DNA of 64,000 bases, taken from contig CBDCVJ010000047.1 in assembly GCA_965222975.1 (NCBI GenBank), positions 62,001 through 126,000 on the forward strand, written 5' to 3'. The notes below the pieces were generated by a model. The model did not search any database. It was given only the letters and a program-made list of their open reading frames with translations, and was not told where the DNA came from. Below, piece by piece: positions 55,451 to 62,421 of the stretch. Position numbers and translations under genes: made by a program. The number at the start of each line of letters is the position of its first letter. Position 1 is the first letter of the stretch. The DNA is from UBA6168 sp965222975 (GTDB lineage Bacteria; Bacteroidota; Bacteroidia; Chitinophagales; Saprospiraceae).

Positions 55451-55513
55451 CCAGACAATTTGGGCAGAGAGCATAAAATTGATAATCTTCCTCTCCCTGC
55501 CCAAATTGCCTGG
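55451..55513 (-). promoter_or_regulatory. Leader hairpin upstream of the TPR lipoprotein gene
   Basis: The 21-nt arms 55451-55471 and 55493-55513 pair with two mismatches that are G-T wobbles in RNA (core CAATTTGGGCAG), 17 nt before the ATG. A near-consensus -7 element, TAATTTCG, lies just upstream on the reverse strand (55530-55537), which would put the hairpin in the mRNA leader. Confidence 0.5.
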
Positions 55514-55539
55514 AAACCATATTTTCTGCGAAATTAGCG

Positions 55540-55778
55540 AGAAGAATGGGAATTAGGTATTGCAGGATTATGGTATTGGGAAATTGGAGACATTTTACAT
55601 AGGGGTGGAGGGTATTTAAAAATTGTCCGTTATTGAACGTTTCCCGTCCACATCTGTACTTAATTGTTGCAAATAATTATTCGTAAACGCCTGCAAAACA
55701 AATAATTAATCTAATGGCACGTCCGTTGTCAATACCTAATAACGAATACCAAATTCCTAATAAACTAATCACCAAACT
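55540..55778. other. Intergenic stretch upstream of the ABC ATPase
   Basis: Divergent region between the TPR lipoprotein and the ABC ATPase. No gene and no clean TAnnTTTG element for the forward gene was found; AT-rich with AAATAATTA-type strings before 55779. Confidence 0.4.
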
Positions 55779-56471
55779 ATGATATCCCTTAAAGGAATAG
55801 AAAGATTTTACAAAAACGGATTTAACAAAACTTTTGTCCTCCGCAATATTGACATGACGATTGAGGAAGGCGAGTTTGTCACTATCATGGGGCCGAGTGG
55901 TGCAGGCAAGTCCACCTTGCTCAACATCATTGGGATGTTGGAAGAACCGACAGGTGGTGAATACCATTTTTTTGATGAGCCAGTTCACAAGTTCAATGAG
56001 CGCAAACGAAATAACCTGCACAAACACTACATGGGTTTTGTCTTCCAAGCTTACCACCTTATTGACGAATTAACGGTGTATGAAAACATCGAAACACCCT
56101 TGCTTTACCGCAAGGTGAAAAGGGCTGAGCGCCAATCCATGGTAGCAGACATTCTCGACCGCTTTAACATTGTCGGGAAAAAAGATCTGTTCCCTAACCA
56201 ACTTTCTGGTGGACAACAGCAGTTGGTCGGCGTAGCGAGAGCGATTATTTCAAAACCCAAATTGTTGCTCGCCGATGAACCGACGGGTAATCTACACAGC
56301 ACCCAAGGCGAATACATCATGAGCCTTTTCAAAGAACTTCACGACGAAGGCGTGACTATCGTACAGGTAACCCACTCGGAGAAAAATGCGCAATATGGTA
56401 CCCGTATTATTAACCTGTTGGATGGGTGGGTAGATAGTGATGTGGAATTAAAGGGGGCTGTGGCTTCGTAA
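55779..56471 (+). CDS. ABC transporter ATP-binding protein, LolD/MacB-like
   Basis: 230 aa with all nucleotide-binding motifs: Walker A GPSGAGKS (38-45), Q-loop VFQAYHLIDELTVYENIETPLLY, signature LSGGQQQLVGVARAI, Walker B LLLADEPTGNLHS and the H-loop VTHSEK. The Q-loop and DEPTGNLHS sequences place it with the LolD/MacB/FtsE group, which works with FtsX-like permeases in lipoprotein release, efflux or cell-wall control. Gln replaces Arg after LSGGQ (usually LSGGQQQRVAIARA; here QQQLVGVARA). No permease gene is adjacent, so the partner is encoded elsewhere. Convergent with the membrane protein gene at 56548. Confidence 0.92.
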   Translation: MISLKGIERFYKNGFNKTFVLRNIDMTIEEGEFVTIMGPSGAGKSTLLNIIGMLEEPTGGEYHFFDEPVHKFNERKRNNLHKHYMGFVFQAYHLIDELTVYENIETPLLYRKVKRAERQSMVADILDRFNIVGKKDLFPNQLSGGQQQLVGVARAIISKPKLLLADEPTGNLHSTQGEYIMSLFKELHDEGVTIVQVTHSEKNAQYGTRIINLLDGWVDSDVELKGAVAS

Positions 56472-56487
56472 TTAAAAAAAAAGCATA

Positions 56488-56549
56488 AATGATAATAAAA
56501 ATGAAAAGCAGCCCGGAATTCCGGACTGCTTTTCATTTTTATTATCATT
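56488..56549. terminator. 62-bp near-perfect palindrome between convergent genes
   Basis: 24-bp perfect outer arms (56488-56511 and 56526-56549) enclose a C/A mismatch and CCGGAATTCCGG. It begins 16 nt after the ABC gene stop and overlaps the stop codon of the converging gene (56548-56550). Likely a bidirectional terminator. Confidence 0.8.
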
Positions 56550-57927
56550 ATTCCAGCTCTACATATTTCCCCTTTCTAAGATCATAATATCTATTATTTA
56601 ATTTCTCATTTTTAAAGACTTTGTGGAATGGCGAAAAAAACAAATCCTCCCCATTTATTTTATCCATATACCAATTAAAGTCGGACATAATTAAAATTGT
56701 TTTTGCTTCTTTCGGATTGTCCAAGGCAGAAAGGTGCATAGCAGAGAACGGCACACCCCATTCCATTAATACCGTATCAGCAGGTACCTTTTCCGATTTA
56801 ATTAAAAAACGGTTGGTATTTAATTTTTCCGATTTATTTAATTGGTTTTTTATCCAAGTGAAATTATTGTCAAAAACCTGATGGTTTATGGCAATGGCGG
56901 TCAAGCGTAGCAATATTACCCCACAAAAAACAATAGGCAACCATTTTATTTTTTTAGCCAAATTTGGAAAAACATCAAAAAGAAAAGGCACTGCCACAAA
57001 AATACTCAATGGCAGGTAGGTCACTTCTGAATAAAAGCGGTGCAGTGCTTTGGTATCCGATATATTGTATAATAAAACAAACCCAACCGTAAATCCCCAG
57101 ATTATCAACATTTTAAACCACTTTTTTTTAATAAAATAAAATACGGTTATTATAGCCAACATTATTGGCAACATATAATAATTGTAAATGCACCTTTCTA
57201 AAAAAACAAGATTGGAAGGCAAAGTATGAAAATTGGGAAAATACTGTTCAAAGTTGCTTTTAAACTCTGCCTGTTTGGCTACCTCATACCAGTTGGTGAA
57301 ATAAATTGACTTAACTCCTGCTATAACTAAAAAAACAAAAAAGAACAATGTATATCGCCAGTGCCTCAGTTCTTTTTTATTCAACAAAAAAAACAGCCAT
57401 AAAAAAAGAAAAAACACCAACGATAATTTATGCGAAAACCCTACCGTCAACAATAAAGGAATTAATACTGGGAATAACCATTTATTTTTCATTGTCGGAT
57501 CGTGCAACACCAGTCCAAACGACAATAGCAATATTGCCAATCCCAAATAAAATTCGCTCTGCATATGGTAAAAGGTGTCCAGTGAAATCAGTGTGAATAA
57601 AAATATAAGCACCCATCCCAATTCGATGTTTTTTAAATAATGCACCAGCAGGTGATAAACCAATAAAAAAAACAAAATATACGACATGGAAAAAGCCGCG
57701 GCAAGCACCCATAACGGCGCATTTATTTTCAATAATAAATATGGAATTATTTGAGGAATGGCCGTAACGAAGCGATAGTGATATATTTGGACACACTCCT
57801 CATTGATCATATTGAACAACTGAAAACCCGCATCCATAAAAAATGCCCTTTCCTGATAAAACGCCACCGACATGGCCAGCATAACCAGCCAAATGATATA
57901 ACCCAGTCTTTTATAAAAGGAGGACAT
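56548..57927 (-). CDS. Polytopic membrane protein of unknown function
   Basis: 459 aa with about ten hydrophobic helices (for example LGYIIWLVMLAMSVAFY, LWVLAAAFSMSYILFFLLVYHLLV, LGLAILLLSFGLVLH, LSLVFFLFLWLFFLL, YTLFFFVFLVIAGV, MLPIMLAIITVFYF, IIWGFTVGFVLLY) and a soluble C-terminal end of ~90 residues. The first loop after helix 1 (ERAFFMDAGFQLFNMINEE) has an acidic pair, and the layout recalls GT-C glycosyltransferases or O-antigen-type membrane proteins, but no family was recognised with confidence. The nearby S24 repressor gene ends 40 nt upstream. Confidence 0.7.
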   Translation of the reverse strand: MSSFYKRLGYIIWLVMLAMSVAFYQERAFFMDAGFQLFNMINEECVQIYHYRFVTAIPQIIPYLLLKINAPLWVLAAAFSMSYILFFLLVYHLLVHYLKNIELGWVLIFLFTLISLDTFYHMQSEFYLGLAILLLSFGLVLHDPTMKNKWLFPVLIPLLLTVGFSHKLSLVFFLFLWLFFLLNKKELRHWRYTLFFFVFLVIAGVKSIYFTNWYEVAKQAEFKSNFEQYFPNFHTLPSNLVFLERCIYNYYMLPIMLAIITVFYFIKKKWFKMLIIWGFTVGFVLLYNISDTKALHRFYSEVTYLPLSIFVAVPFLFDVFPNLAKKIKWLPIVFCGVILLRLTAIAINHQVFDNNFTWIKNQLNKSEKLNTNRFLIKSEKVPADTVLMEWGVPFSAMHLSALDNPKEAKTILIMSDFNWYMDKINGEDLFFSPFHKVFKNEKLNNRYYDLRKGKYVELE

Positions 57928-57967
57928 GCAGAGTGGTGTAACGGTGTAACGGTATGCCGATAGACCG

Positions 57968-58681
57968 TTAGCTAATAGCGTAAGAGGTGAGGCGGCATTT
58001 TACCCTAAGTATCTGACGGATATCTTGGAGGTCCACCTCATAAGGTTTGTAAACAGCGCTGTTGTCAGATATCAGCCGTAATTGGTCTGGCGTACCACCA
58101 TCGTTTCTGATCTGTTGGATGCGCTTGGCCACTACGACATCGGTCACTACCACATATACATTATTGTCTCGCATAGGGTCGCCCCGTTCGAGGGGTTCGC
58201 AGACGACCGTGTCGCCATTGGTAATTGTGGGGTACATGCTATCGCCGCTGATTTCGAATGCGAGTAGGTTGCCGTCAAGGTCGGGGATGGAAAATTTAGG
58301 GAGTTCGGATAAGAAGTTTTCGTCCTGGTGTTCCAGTGCATAACCGGCCATCGCTCGCTGAGGCACCAGGGTGATATTGAGCCTGCCGCCATAAAATCGG
58401 TCTCCATTAGAACGGGTTGGAATTCCGTTTTCGCCATGCTTGAACATGTCAGCGGGAAATCCAAACATATAATTGGCATCTATCCCATAAATATCAAACA
58501 TTTTGTGCAATTGATCCACAGTGATGTTGCGGTCGCCCTTTAAAATGCTGTTTATCACATGGTTGTACGTGCCCAATTGTTTTGCTATGTCCGATTTGCC
58601 TTTGATCAGGCGTTTTTCTTCTAATGCCGAAAATACTTCTCTAAATCGCTGATTGACAATGTTATCCGAAAAATTACCCAT
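57968..58681 (-). CDS. C1/LexA-like repressor: helix-turn-helix with S24 peptidase domain
   Basis: 237 aa. The N-terminal helix-turn-helix (~12-70; KSDIAKQLGTYNHVINSILKGDRNITVDQLHKMFDIYGI) is XRE-type. The C-terminal S24 domain has the serine Ser148 in EISGDSMYPTI and the lysine Lys186 in VVVAKRI, spaced as in the self-cleaving Ser-Lys dyad, and Ala112-Gly113 (QRAMAGYAL) sits where LexA and C1 repressors are cut. Family knowledge: such repressors can autocleave under DNA damage with RecA; many Bacteroidota chromosomal members are not known to do so. It is divergent from the glucosaminidase gene, and the 139-nt space between them holds repeated AAAAC/GTTTT motifs, a candidate operator. A phage origin is possible, but no other phage gene is nearby. 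Confidence 0.9.
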   Translation of the reverse strand: MGNFSDNIVNQRFREVFSALEEKRLIKGKSDIAKQLGTYNHVINSILKGDRNITVDQLHKMFDIYGIDANYMFGFPADMFKHGENGIPTRSNGDRFYGGRLNITLVPQRAMAGYALEHQDENFLSELPKFSIPDLDGNLLAFEISGDSMYPTITNGDTVVCEPLERGDPMRDNNVYVVVTDVVVAKRIQQIRNDGGTPDQLRLISDNSAVYKPYEVDLQDIRQILRVKCRLTSYAIS

Positions 58682-58708
58682 TTTAAAATAAAAAAGTTTT
58701 AAAAAATG

Positions 58709-58741
58709 TTTGGTTTTAAAAACAAAATGTTTTTAAATTTG
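58709..58741 (+). promoter_or_regulatory. Full Bacteroidota-type promoter with candidate operator
   Basis: TTTG (58709-58712), a 21-nt spacer and TAAATTTG (58734-58741) match the -33/-7 consensus, directed toward the glucosaminidase gene (ATG 58821). The spacer contains AAAAC-AAAAT-GTTTT (58719-58733), an inverted repeat, overlapping GTTTTAAAAAC (58713-58723); AAAATGTTT also occurs twice. A repressor bound here would block the promoter. The promoter match is seen; the operator is inference. Confidence 0.6.
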
Positions 58742-58820
58742 CATCGCAAGGCACATTTAAAAACAAGATCTTGCAAATGTGAGTCCGAAGATACAAATAG
58801 TTTTCTAAATCGTGAAAATC

Positions 58821-59732
58821 ATGACACCAAATCAACAGAAAAGTTTCTTTTCCAGCAATAACTATGGACAACAACATAGTGGCTTCCGCACTAAAAGCGG
58901 CGGCGTAACACATACCAATCAAGGGGTATCTGTTCCCGGTATGGCCATTTTATGGATACTGCGTAAAGCAGCGCTTTTGTTAGATAAATTGATCGTATTG
59001 GCCAAGTATCAGTTTTACAAGCATACGGCTGTAGCACCAAGTGCAGTCAGGTTGCCGTGGGGGAAATTGGCTGTTGTCGGGCTATTGGCGTTTATGGCCT
59101 TTAAAAAGGACTTGACCTTTTCTATTGGCATGGGCGATGTGGCGCAAAAAACAAGGTTCAGTGGGGCGGCTTTGGCAGAAAATGTATCGCTGAAAGAAAA
59201 AGGGAATGAGAATAAATCGGGGCTCTTCTCCATTTTTTCAGAAAAGAAAATAGATTATTTCGCCGACGTTCCCAGCGATAATGCCAAAGACCGGAGGATC
59301 AAATCATATGTCCGTCGGTTCAAAGATGTGGCCATTGCAGAAAAAGAAAAATATGGCATCCCGGCAAGCATCAAAATGGCGCAGGCCATTGTGGAAAGCA
59401 ATTCCGGCCAGAGCGCCCTATCGACCAAAAACAACAACCACTTTGGCATCAAGTGCTTTTCAAAGACATGTAAAAAAGGCCACTGCTCCAATTTCGGAGA
59501 TGACAGCCACAAAGACTTTTTCCGCAAGTACAGCTCTTCTTGGGAAAGTTGGCGGGCGCATAGTCAGATGATCGTCAGTGGTCGCTATAAGTCGTTGTTG
59601 AAATATGGCGATGACTACCGCAAATGGGCTCGTGGCCTCAAGGAAAAAGGTTATGCGACGGCCAAACACTACGAACAGACCTTGGTGGGCATGATCGAAA
59701 AGTACCACCTCTACACGTTGGACGAAAAATAA
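58821..59732 (+). CDS. Glucosaminidase-domain (FlgJ/LytG-like) peptidoglycan hydrolase
   Basis: 303 aa from the ATG at 58821; a GTG three codons earlier is less likely. A polar N-terminus is followed by hydrophobic segments (MAILWILRKAALLLDKLIVLA and LPWGKLAVVGLLAFMAF), so it is probably membrane-anchored with the catalytic part outside. The glucosaminidase domain (~170-300) has YGIPASIKMAQAIVESNSGQSALSTKNNNHFGIKC with the likely catalytic Glu in AIVESNSG, then SWESWRAHSQMIVSGRYKSLL and WARGLKEKGYATAKHYEQTLVGMIEKYHL. The family cuts the glycan strands of peptidoglycan. Divergent from the C1-like repressor, which may control it. Confidence 0.9.
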   Translation: MTPNQQKSFFSSNNYGQQHSGFRTKSGGVTHTNQGVSVPGMAILWILRKAALLLDKLIVLAKYQFYKHTAVAPSAVRLPWGKLAVVGLLAFMAFKKDLTFSIGMGDVAQKTRFSGAALAENVSLKEKGNENKSGLFSIFSEKKIDYFADVPSDNAKDRRIKSYVRRFKDVAIAEKEKYGIPASIKMAQAIVESNSGQSALSTKNNNHFGIKCFSKTCKKGHCSNFGDDSHKDFFRKYSSSWESWRAHSQMIVSGRYKSLLKYGDDYRKWARGLKEKGYATAKHYEQTLVGMIEKYHLYTLDEK

Positions 59733-59876
59733 GAAACAACACTTTTCATGGATTGAACAACTTGGAGAAAACTGGAATTACCCAACTGTTTCCTTAGCCG
59801 CCCCAAAAACCATTTTTGGAGTTTGAGAGGAGTGAGAGATTTTGAGGGTATGAGATGATTTTGCCCCAAAAGACCA

Positions 59877-60058
59877 CAGCAATTCTCGCTATTAAAAAAA
59901 TTGAAATATGTGGAGAAGAAAACAAGAGGAGAGAGGTGTGTTTTTTTGGTTTTTTTTGAAAAAAACCAAAAAAACACACCTCTCTCCAAAAAACCCCTTC
60001 CCTTTGGCCTCAAAGAACGGCTTTCATATTTCAAAAAAACTAATAGCAACAATTGCTG
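59877..60058. repeat. Composite nested inverted-repeat element, copy 2
   Basis: Outer imperfect 34-nt arms (59877-59910 and 60025-60058; shared CAGCAATT, GCTATTA, GAAATATG) enclose a hairpin with 29-bp perfect arms (59928-59956 and 59959-59987), whose outer part GGAGAGAGGTGTGTTTTTTT is identical to the palindrome at 24715-24778. The reverse complement of its right flank (CCGTT..GGCC..GGAGAGAGG) aligns with the left flank of copy 1, so the copies are in opposite orientation. It lies 145 nt after the glucosaminidase stop. Confidence 0.85.
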
Positions 60059-60105
60059 AAAAGACCAAAGAGTCATAGTAGTTTTCTCATGTATGTTCTG
60101 GGTGC

Positions 60106-60145
60106 GACCGCTTCCCGACATGTGTCGGGAGTGCGGTCTTTTTTT
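60106..60145 (+). terminator. Rho-independent terminator, forward strand
   Basis: GACCGCTTCCCGACA pairs with TGTCGGGAGTGCGGTC (one bulge) and is followed by TTTTTTTT at 60138-60145. The inner TCCCGACA-TG-TGTCGGGA is of the TCCCGA hairpin type. It is 370 nt beyond the glucosaminidase stop, so a non-coding transcript from 59733-60105 is possible; no gene was recognised there. Confidence 0.8.
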
Positions 60146-60187
60146 ATTCCAAGCTCCAGCCTTTTTCACCTACCCATCTCAACACCA

Positions 60188-61258
60188 TCAGGTAAGTTTC
60201 ATTTTTCTCCTATTAACTTGGTAATAAAGCCCGCCGACCATCAATGAAGAAATGCCGGTCAGCAAAAGAATGATGAGTACCGCATTGGTCGTGTAGCGTT
60301 GTAGCAAAAAAACAAGGATGATAAAAAAGATATTGACACAAACAAGGACCGAAGTTGCCTGCATGTGCGACAGGCCAGAGTCAATGAGCAAATGGTGGAT
60401 ATGTGTCCGGTCGGGGTGAAGTGGGTGTCGCCCTCTGACGATCCGGGTCGTGAACACCCTCAAAGTATCGAACAATGGAAGGATCAAAATGCCAATGGCC
60501 ACAGCAGGGGCAGCATTAATTTTGAAGGGATTGTAATCATGCAAGCCACTATTAAGCTCAATAAAATTGATGGCCAAAATGGAACAAATCAGGCCAAGTA
60601 GCAAAGCACCCGTGTCGCCCATGAATATTTGCGCTGGGGAATAATTGTATTTCAGAAAAGCCGCCGTTGCACCCGCAGCTGATACAGCCATAATTGCCAA
60701 ATCATACCGTTTTATCAGCATGAACCAAACACCCAACGTTCCGGTAATCACGATAACGAGGCTGCCGGAAAGGCCGTTGATCCCATCTATCAAGTTGATT
60801 GCATTTATAATGACAATAATGGTAAAAACGGTCAAAACCGTACTCCAAATAATGCCCAAGTCTCCGATGCCCATAATGCCATGCAGACTAGAGATTTTCA
60901 CGCCCGCCTTAAAAGTCAATATGAAGGCAGCCAACACTTCAACAACGAGTTTTTTAGAAGGGGCAATGGCATCAATGTCATCTTTTACGCCGACCAAAAA
61001 GATCAGTATGAATGCACACAATACATATTGTAGGTCGCCTGCATACTGATTGAACGGTGTCCAGAGCATGATGGAAAAGATTGTTCCTGCAAAAATTGCA
61101 ATCCCACCTAGACGAGGCGTTACCTTGGTGTGCGAGCTGCGTTCTACCGGAACATCATAAAGCTCTTTTTTCAACGCAACCCGGATAATAGGTGGAATGA
61201 CAAAATAGGTGAGTGTAAAAGCAGTTATGAAACTGATAATGACATCGTAATCGAACAT
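60188..61258 (-). CDS. WecA/MraY-family undecaprenyl-phosphate glycosyl-1-phosphate transferase
   Basis: 356 aa from the ATG at 61258 (MFDYDVIISFITAF), which lies 26 nt after a consensus -7 element; a frame from 61294 would start before that promoter and is rejected. About ten membrane helices. Family motifs: RSSHTKVTPRLGGIAIF, VGVKDDIDAIAPSKK (the metal-binding Asp pair), NAINLIDGINGLSG, IFMGDTGALLLG and the cytoplasmic HPDRTHIHHLL, which places it with WecA/TagO rather than MraY. It transfers a sugar-1-phosphate (GlcNAc or similar) to undecaprenyl phosphate, the first step of O-antigen, capsule or teichoic-type glycan synthesis; the sugar is inferred. The lipid carrier is made by the product of uppS, divergent from it. 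Confidence 0.9.
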   Translation of the reverse strand: MFDYDVIISFITAFTLTYFVIPPIIRVALKKELYDVPVERSSHTKVTPRLGGIAIFAGTIFSIMLWTPFNQYAGDLQYVLCAFILIFLVGVKDDIDAIAPSKKLVVEVLAAFILTFKAGVKISSLHGIMGIGDLGIIWSTVLTVFTIIVIINAINLIDGINGLSGSLVIVITGTLGVWFMLIKRYDLAIMAVSAAGATAAFLKYNYSPAQIFMGDTGALLLGLICSILAINFIELNSGLHDYNPFKINAAPAVAIGILILPLFDTLRVFTTRIVRGRHPLHPDRTHIHHLLIDSGLSHMQATSVLVCVNIFFIILVFLLQRYTTNAVLIILLLTGISSLMVGGLYYQVNRRKMKLT

Positions 61259-61283
61259 GGGTGCTTGGTATTTTAGTTGGGTG

Positions 61284-61317
61284 CAAATGTACAAAAGGGC
61301 AGGTCATATTATACAAA
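61284..61317 (-). promoter_or_regulatory. Full Bacteroidota-type promoter for the WecA-like gene
   Basis: On the reverse strand TTTG (61314-61317), a 22-nt spacer and TACATTTG (61284-61291) match the -33/-7 consensus. This supports the start at 61258. Confidence 0.7.
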
Positions 61318-61361
61318 ATCGTTCAGTGAACTTGACTTTATGTATAGCAAGGTTGATTTCC

Positions 61362-61369
61362 TATTTTTG
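61362..61369 (+). promoter_or_regulatory. Predicted -7 promoter element for uppS
   Basis: TATTTTTG fits TAnnTTTG, 74 nt before the uppS ATG. The expected -33 position reads TTTATG rather than TTTG. Confidence 0.45.
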
Positions 61370-61443
61370 CAAACCATTTTCAAAATGGAACAAAAAACAC
61401 GATTCCACTCATACCCTCTGTTGGCCTTTAGGCTTTTTTTAAA

Positions 61444-62187
61444 ATGGATTTAAAATCGCTGATAAATATGGGTAAGTTGCCAAAGCACATCGCCATTATC
61501 ATGGATGGCAATGGGCGTTGGGCAAAAGAAAGGGGCATGCCTAGGGTCTATGGGCACCGCAATGGAGTGAAGTCAGTCCGGGAGACGACTGAAGCTGCTG
61601 CGGAACTGGGAATTGAGTTTTTGACACTTTATGCATTTTCTACCGAAAACTGGAATCGCCCGATGACAGAAGTCTCTGCACTCATGAAGCTGTTGGTAGA
61701 TACTATCAAAAGGGAAGTCAAGACTTTGAACGAAAATAGCATTCGCTTAAAAGCTATTGGGGACTTGTCCAAGCTGCCCAACCGTAGCCAAAAGGCTTTG
61801 TTGCAAGCTATTGAAGATACTGCTGCCAACACTAGAATGACCCTTGTGCTTGCATTGAACTATAGTGCCAAATGGGAAATAACCGAGGCCGCCCGCCAAC
61901 TAGCGATTAAAGCAAAAAAAGATGAAATAATTCCAGACGAAATAAATGATGATATTTTTTCTGATGCTTTGGCTACCAAAGGAATGCCCGACCCAGAACT
62001 ACTCATCAGGACAAGTGGAGAAATGCGGATTAGCAATTTCCTATTGTGGCAAATTGCTTATGCTGAATTGTATTTTACAAAAACACTATGGCCTGACTTT
62101 AGGAAAAATAATCTCTATGAGGCCATTCTGAATTTTCAAAATAGGGAAAGGCGCTTTGGAAAAATAAGCGAACAATTGCCCAGTTGA
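61444..62187 (+). CDS. uppS: Undecaprenyl diphosphate synthase (isoprenyl transferase)
   Basis: 247 aa, normal length for the cis-prenyltransferase family. Motifs: HIAIIMDGNGRWAKERGMPRVYGHRNG with the catalytic Asp21, TLYAFSTENWNRP, and PDPELLIRTSGEMRISNFLLWQIAYAELYFT with the RxSGExRxSNF substrate loop. It extends farnesyl diphosphate with isopentenyl units to C55 undecaprenyl diphosphate, the carrier for peptidoglycan and surface glycans, in the cytoplasm at the membrane. bamA follows 234 nt downstream in the same direction, the common Bacteroidota order. Confidence 0.96.
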   Translation: MDLKSLINMGKLPKHIAIIMDGNGRWAKERGMPRVYGHRNGVKSVRETTEAAAELGIEFLTLYAFSTENWNRPMTEVSALMKLLVDTIKREVKTLNENSIRLKAIGDLSKLPNRSQKALLQAIEDTAANTRMTLVLALNYSAKWEITEAARQLAIKAKKDEIIPDEINDDIFSDALATKGMPDPELLIRTSGEMRISNFLLWQIAYAELYFTKTLWPDFRKNNLYEAILNFQNRERRFGKISEQLPS

Positions 62188-62421
62188 TTTTTACAAAGAC
62201 GCTTGTCAGTTTTTTAGTAAAACGCAAAAACAAACTTAGACTATGAAAGAACAGCGCGCAATACAACCAACTTACATCCCATTCCCTCTTTCCAATCGGG
62301 TTTCCATTCAGACAAACCTTTTAGATTTTCCTCAATAGGCACACGAGTTTCGATAAACCTGCGTTTCTTTGCAACCTTTTTAGCAATACCTCCCCGAATA
62401 GGTCGGGACAAGTTTTTCAAT

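Noticed and set aside
57968..59732. Prophage
   Set aside because: A C1-like repressor and a wall hydrolase occur, but no integrase, terminase, capsid or tail gene is nearby and housekeeping genes follow directly.
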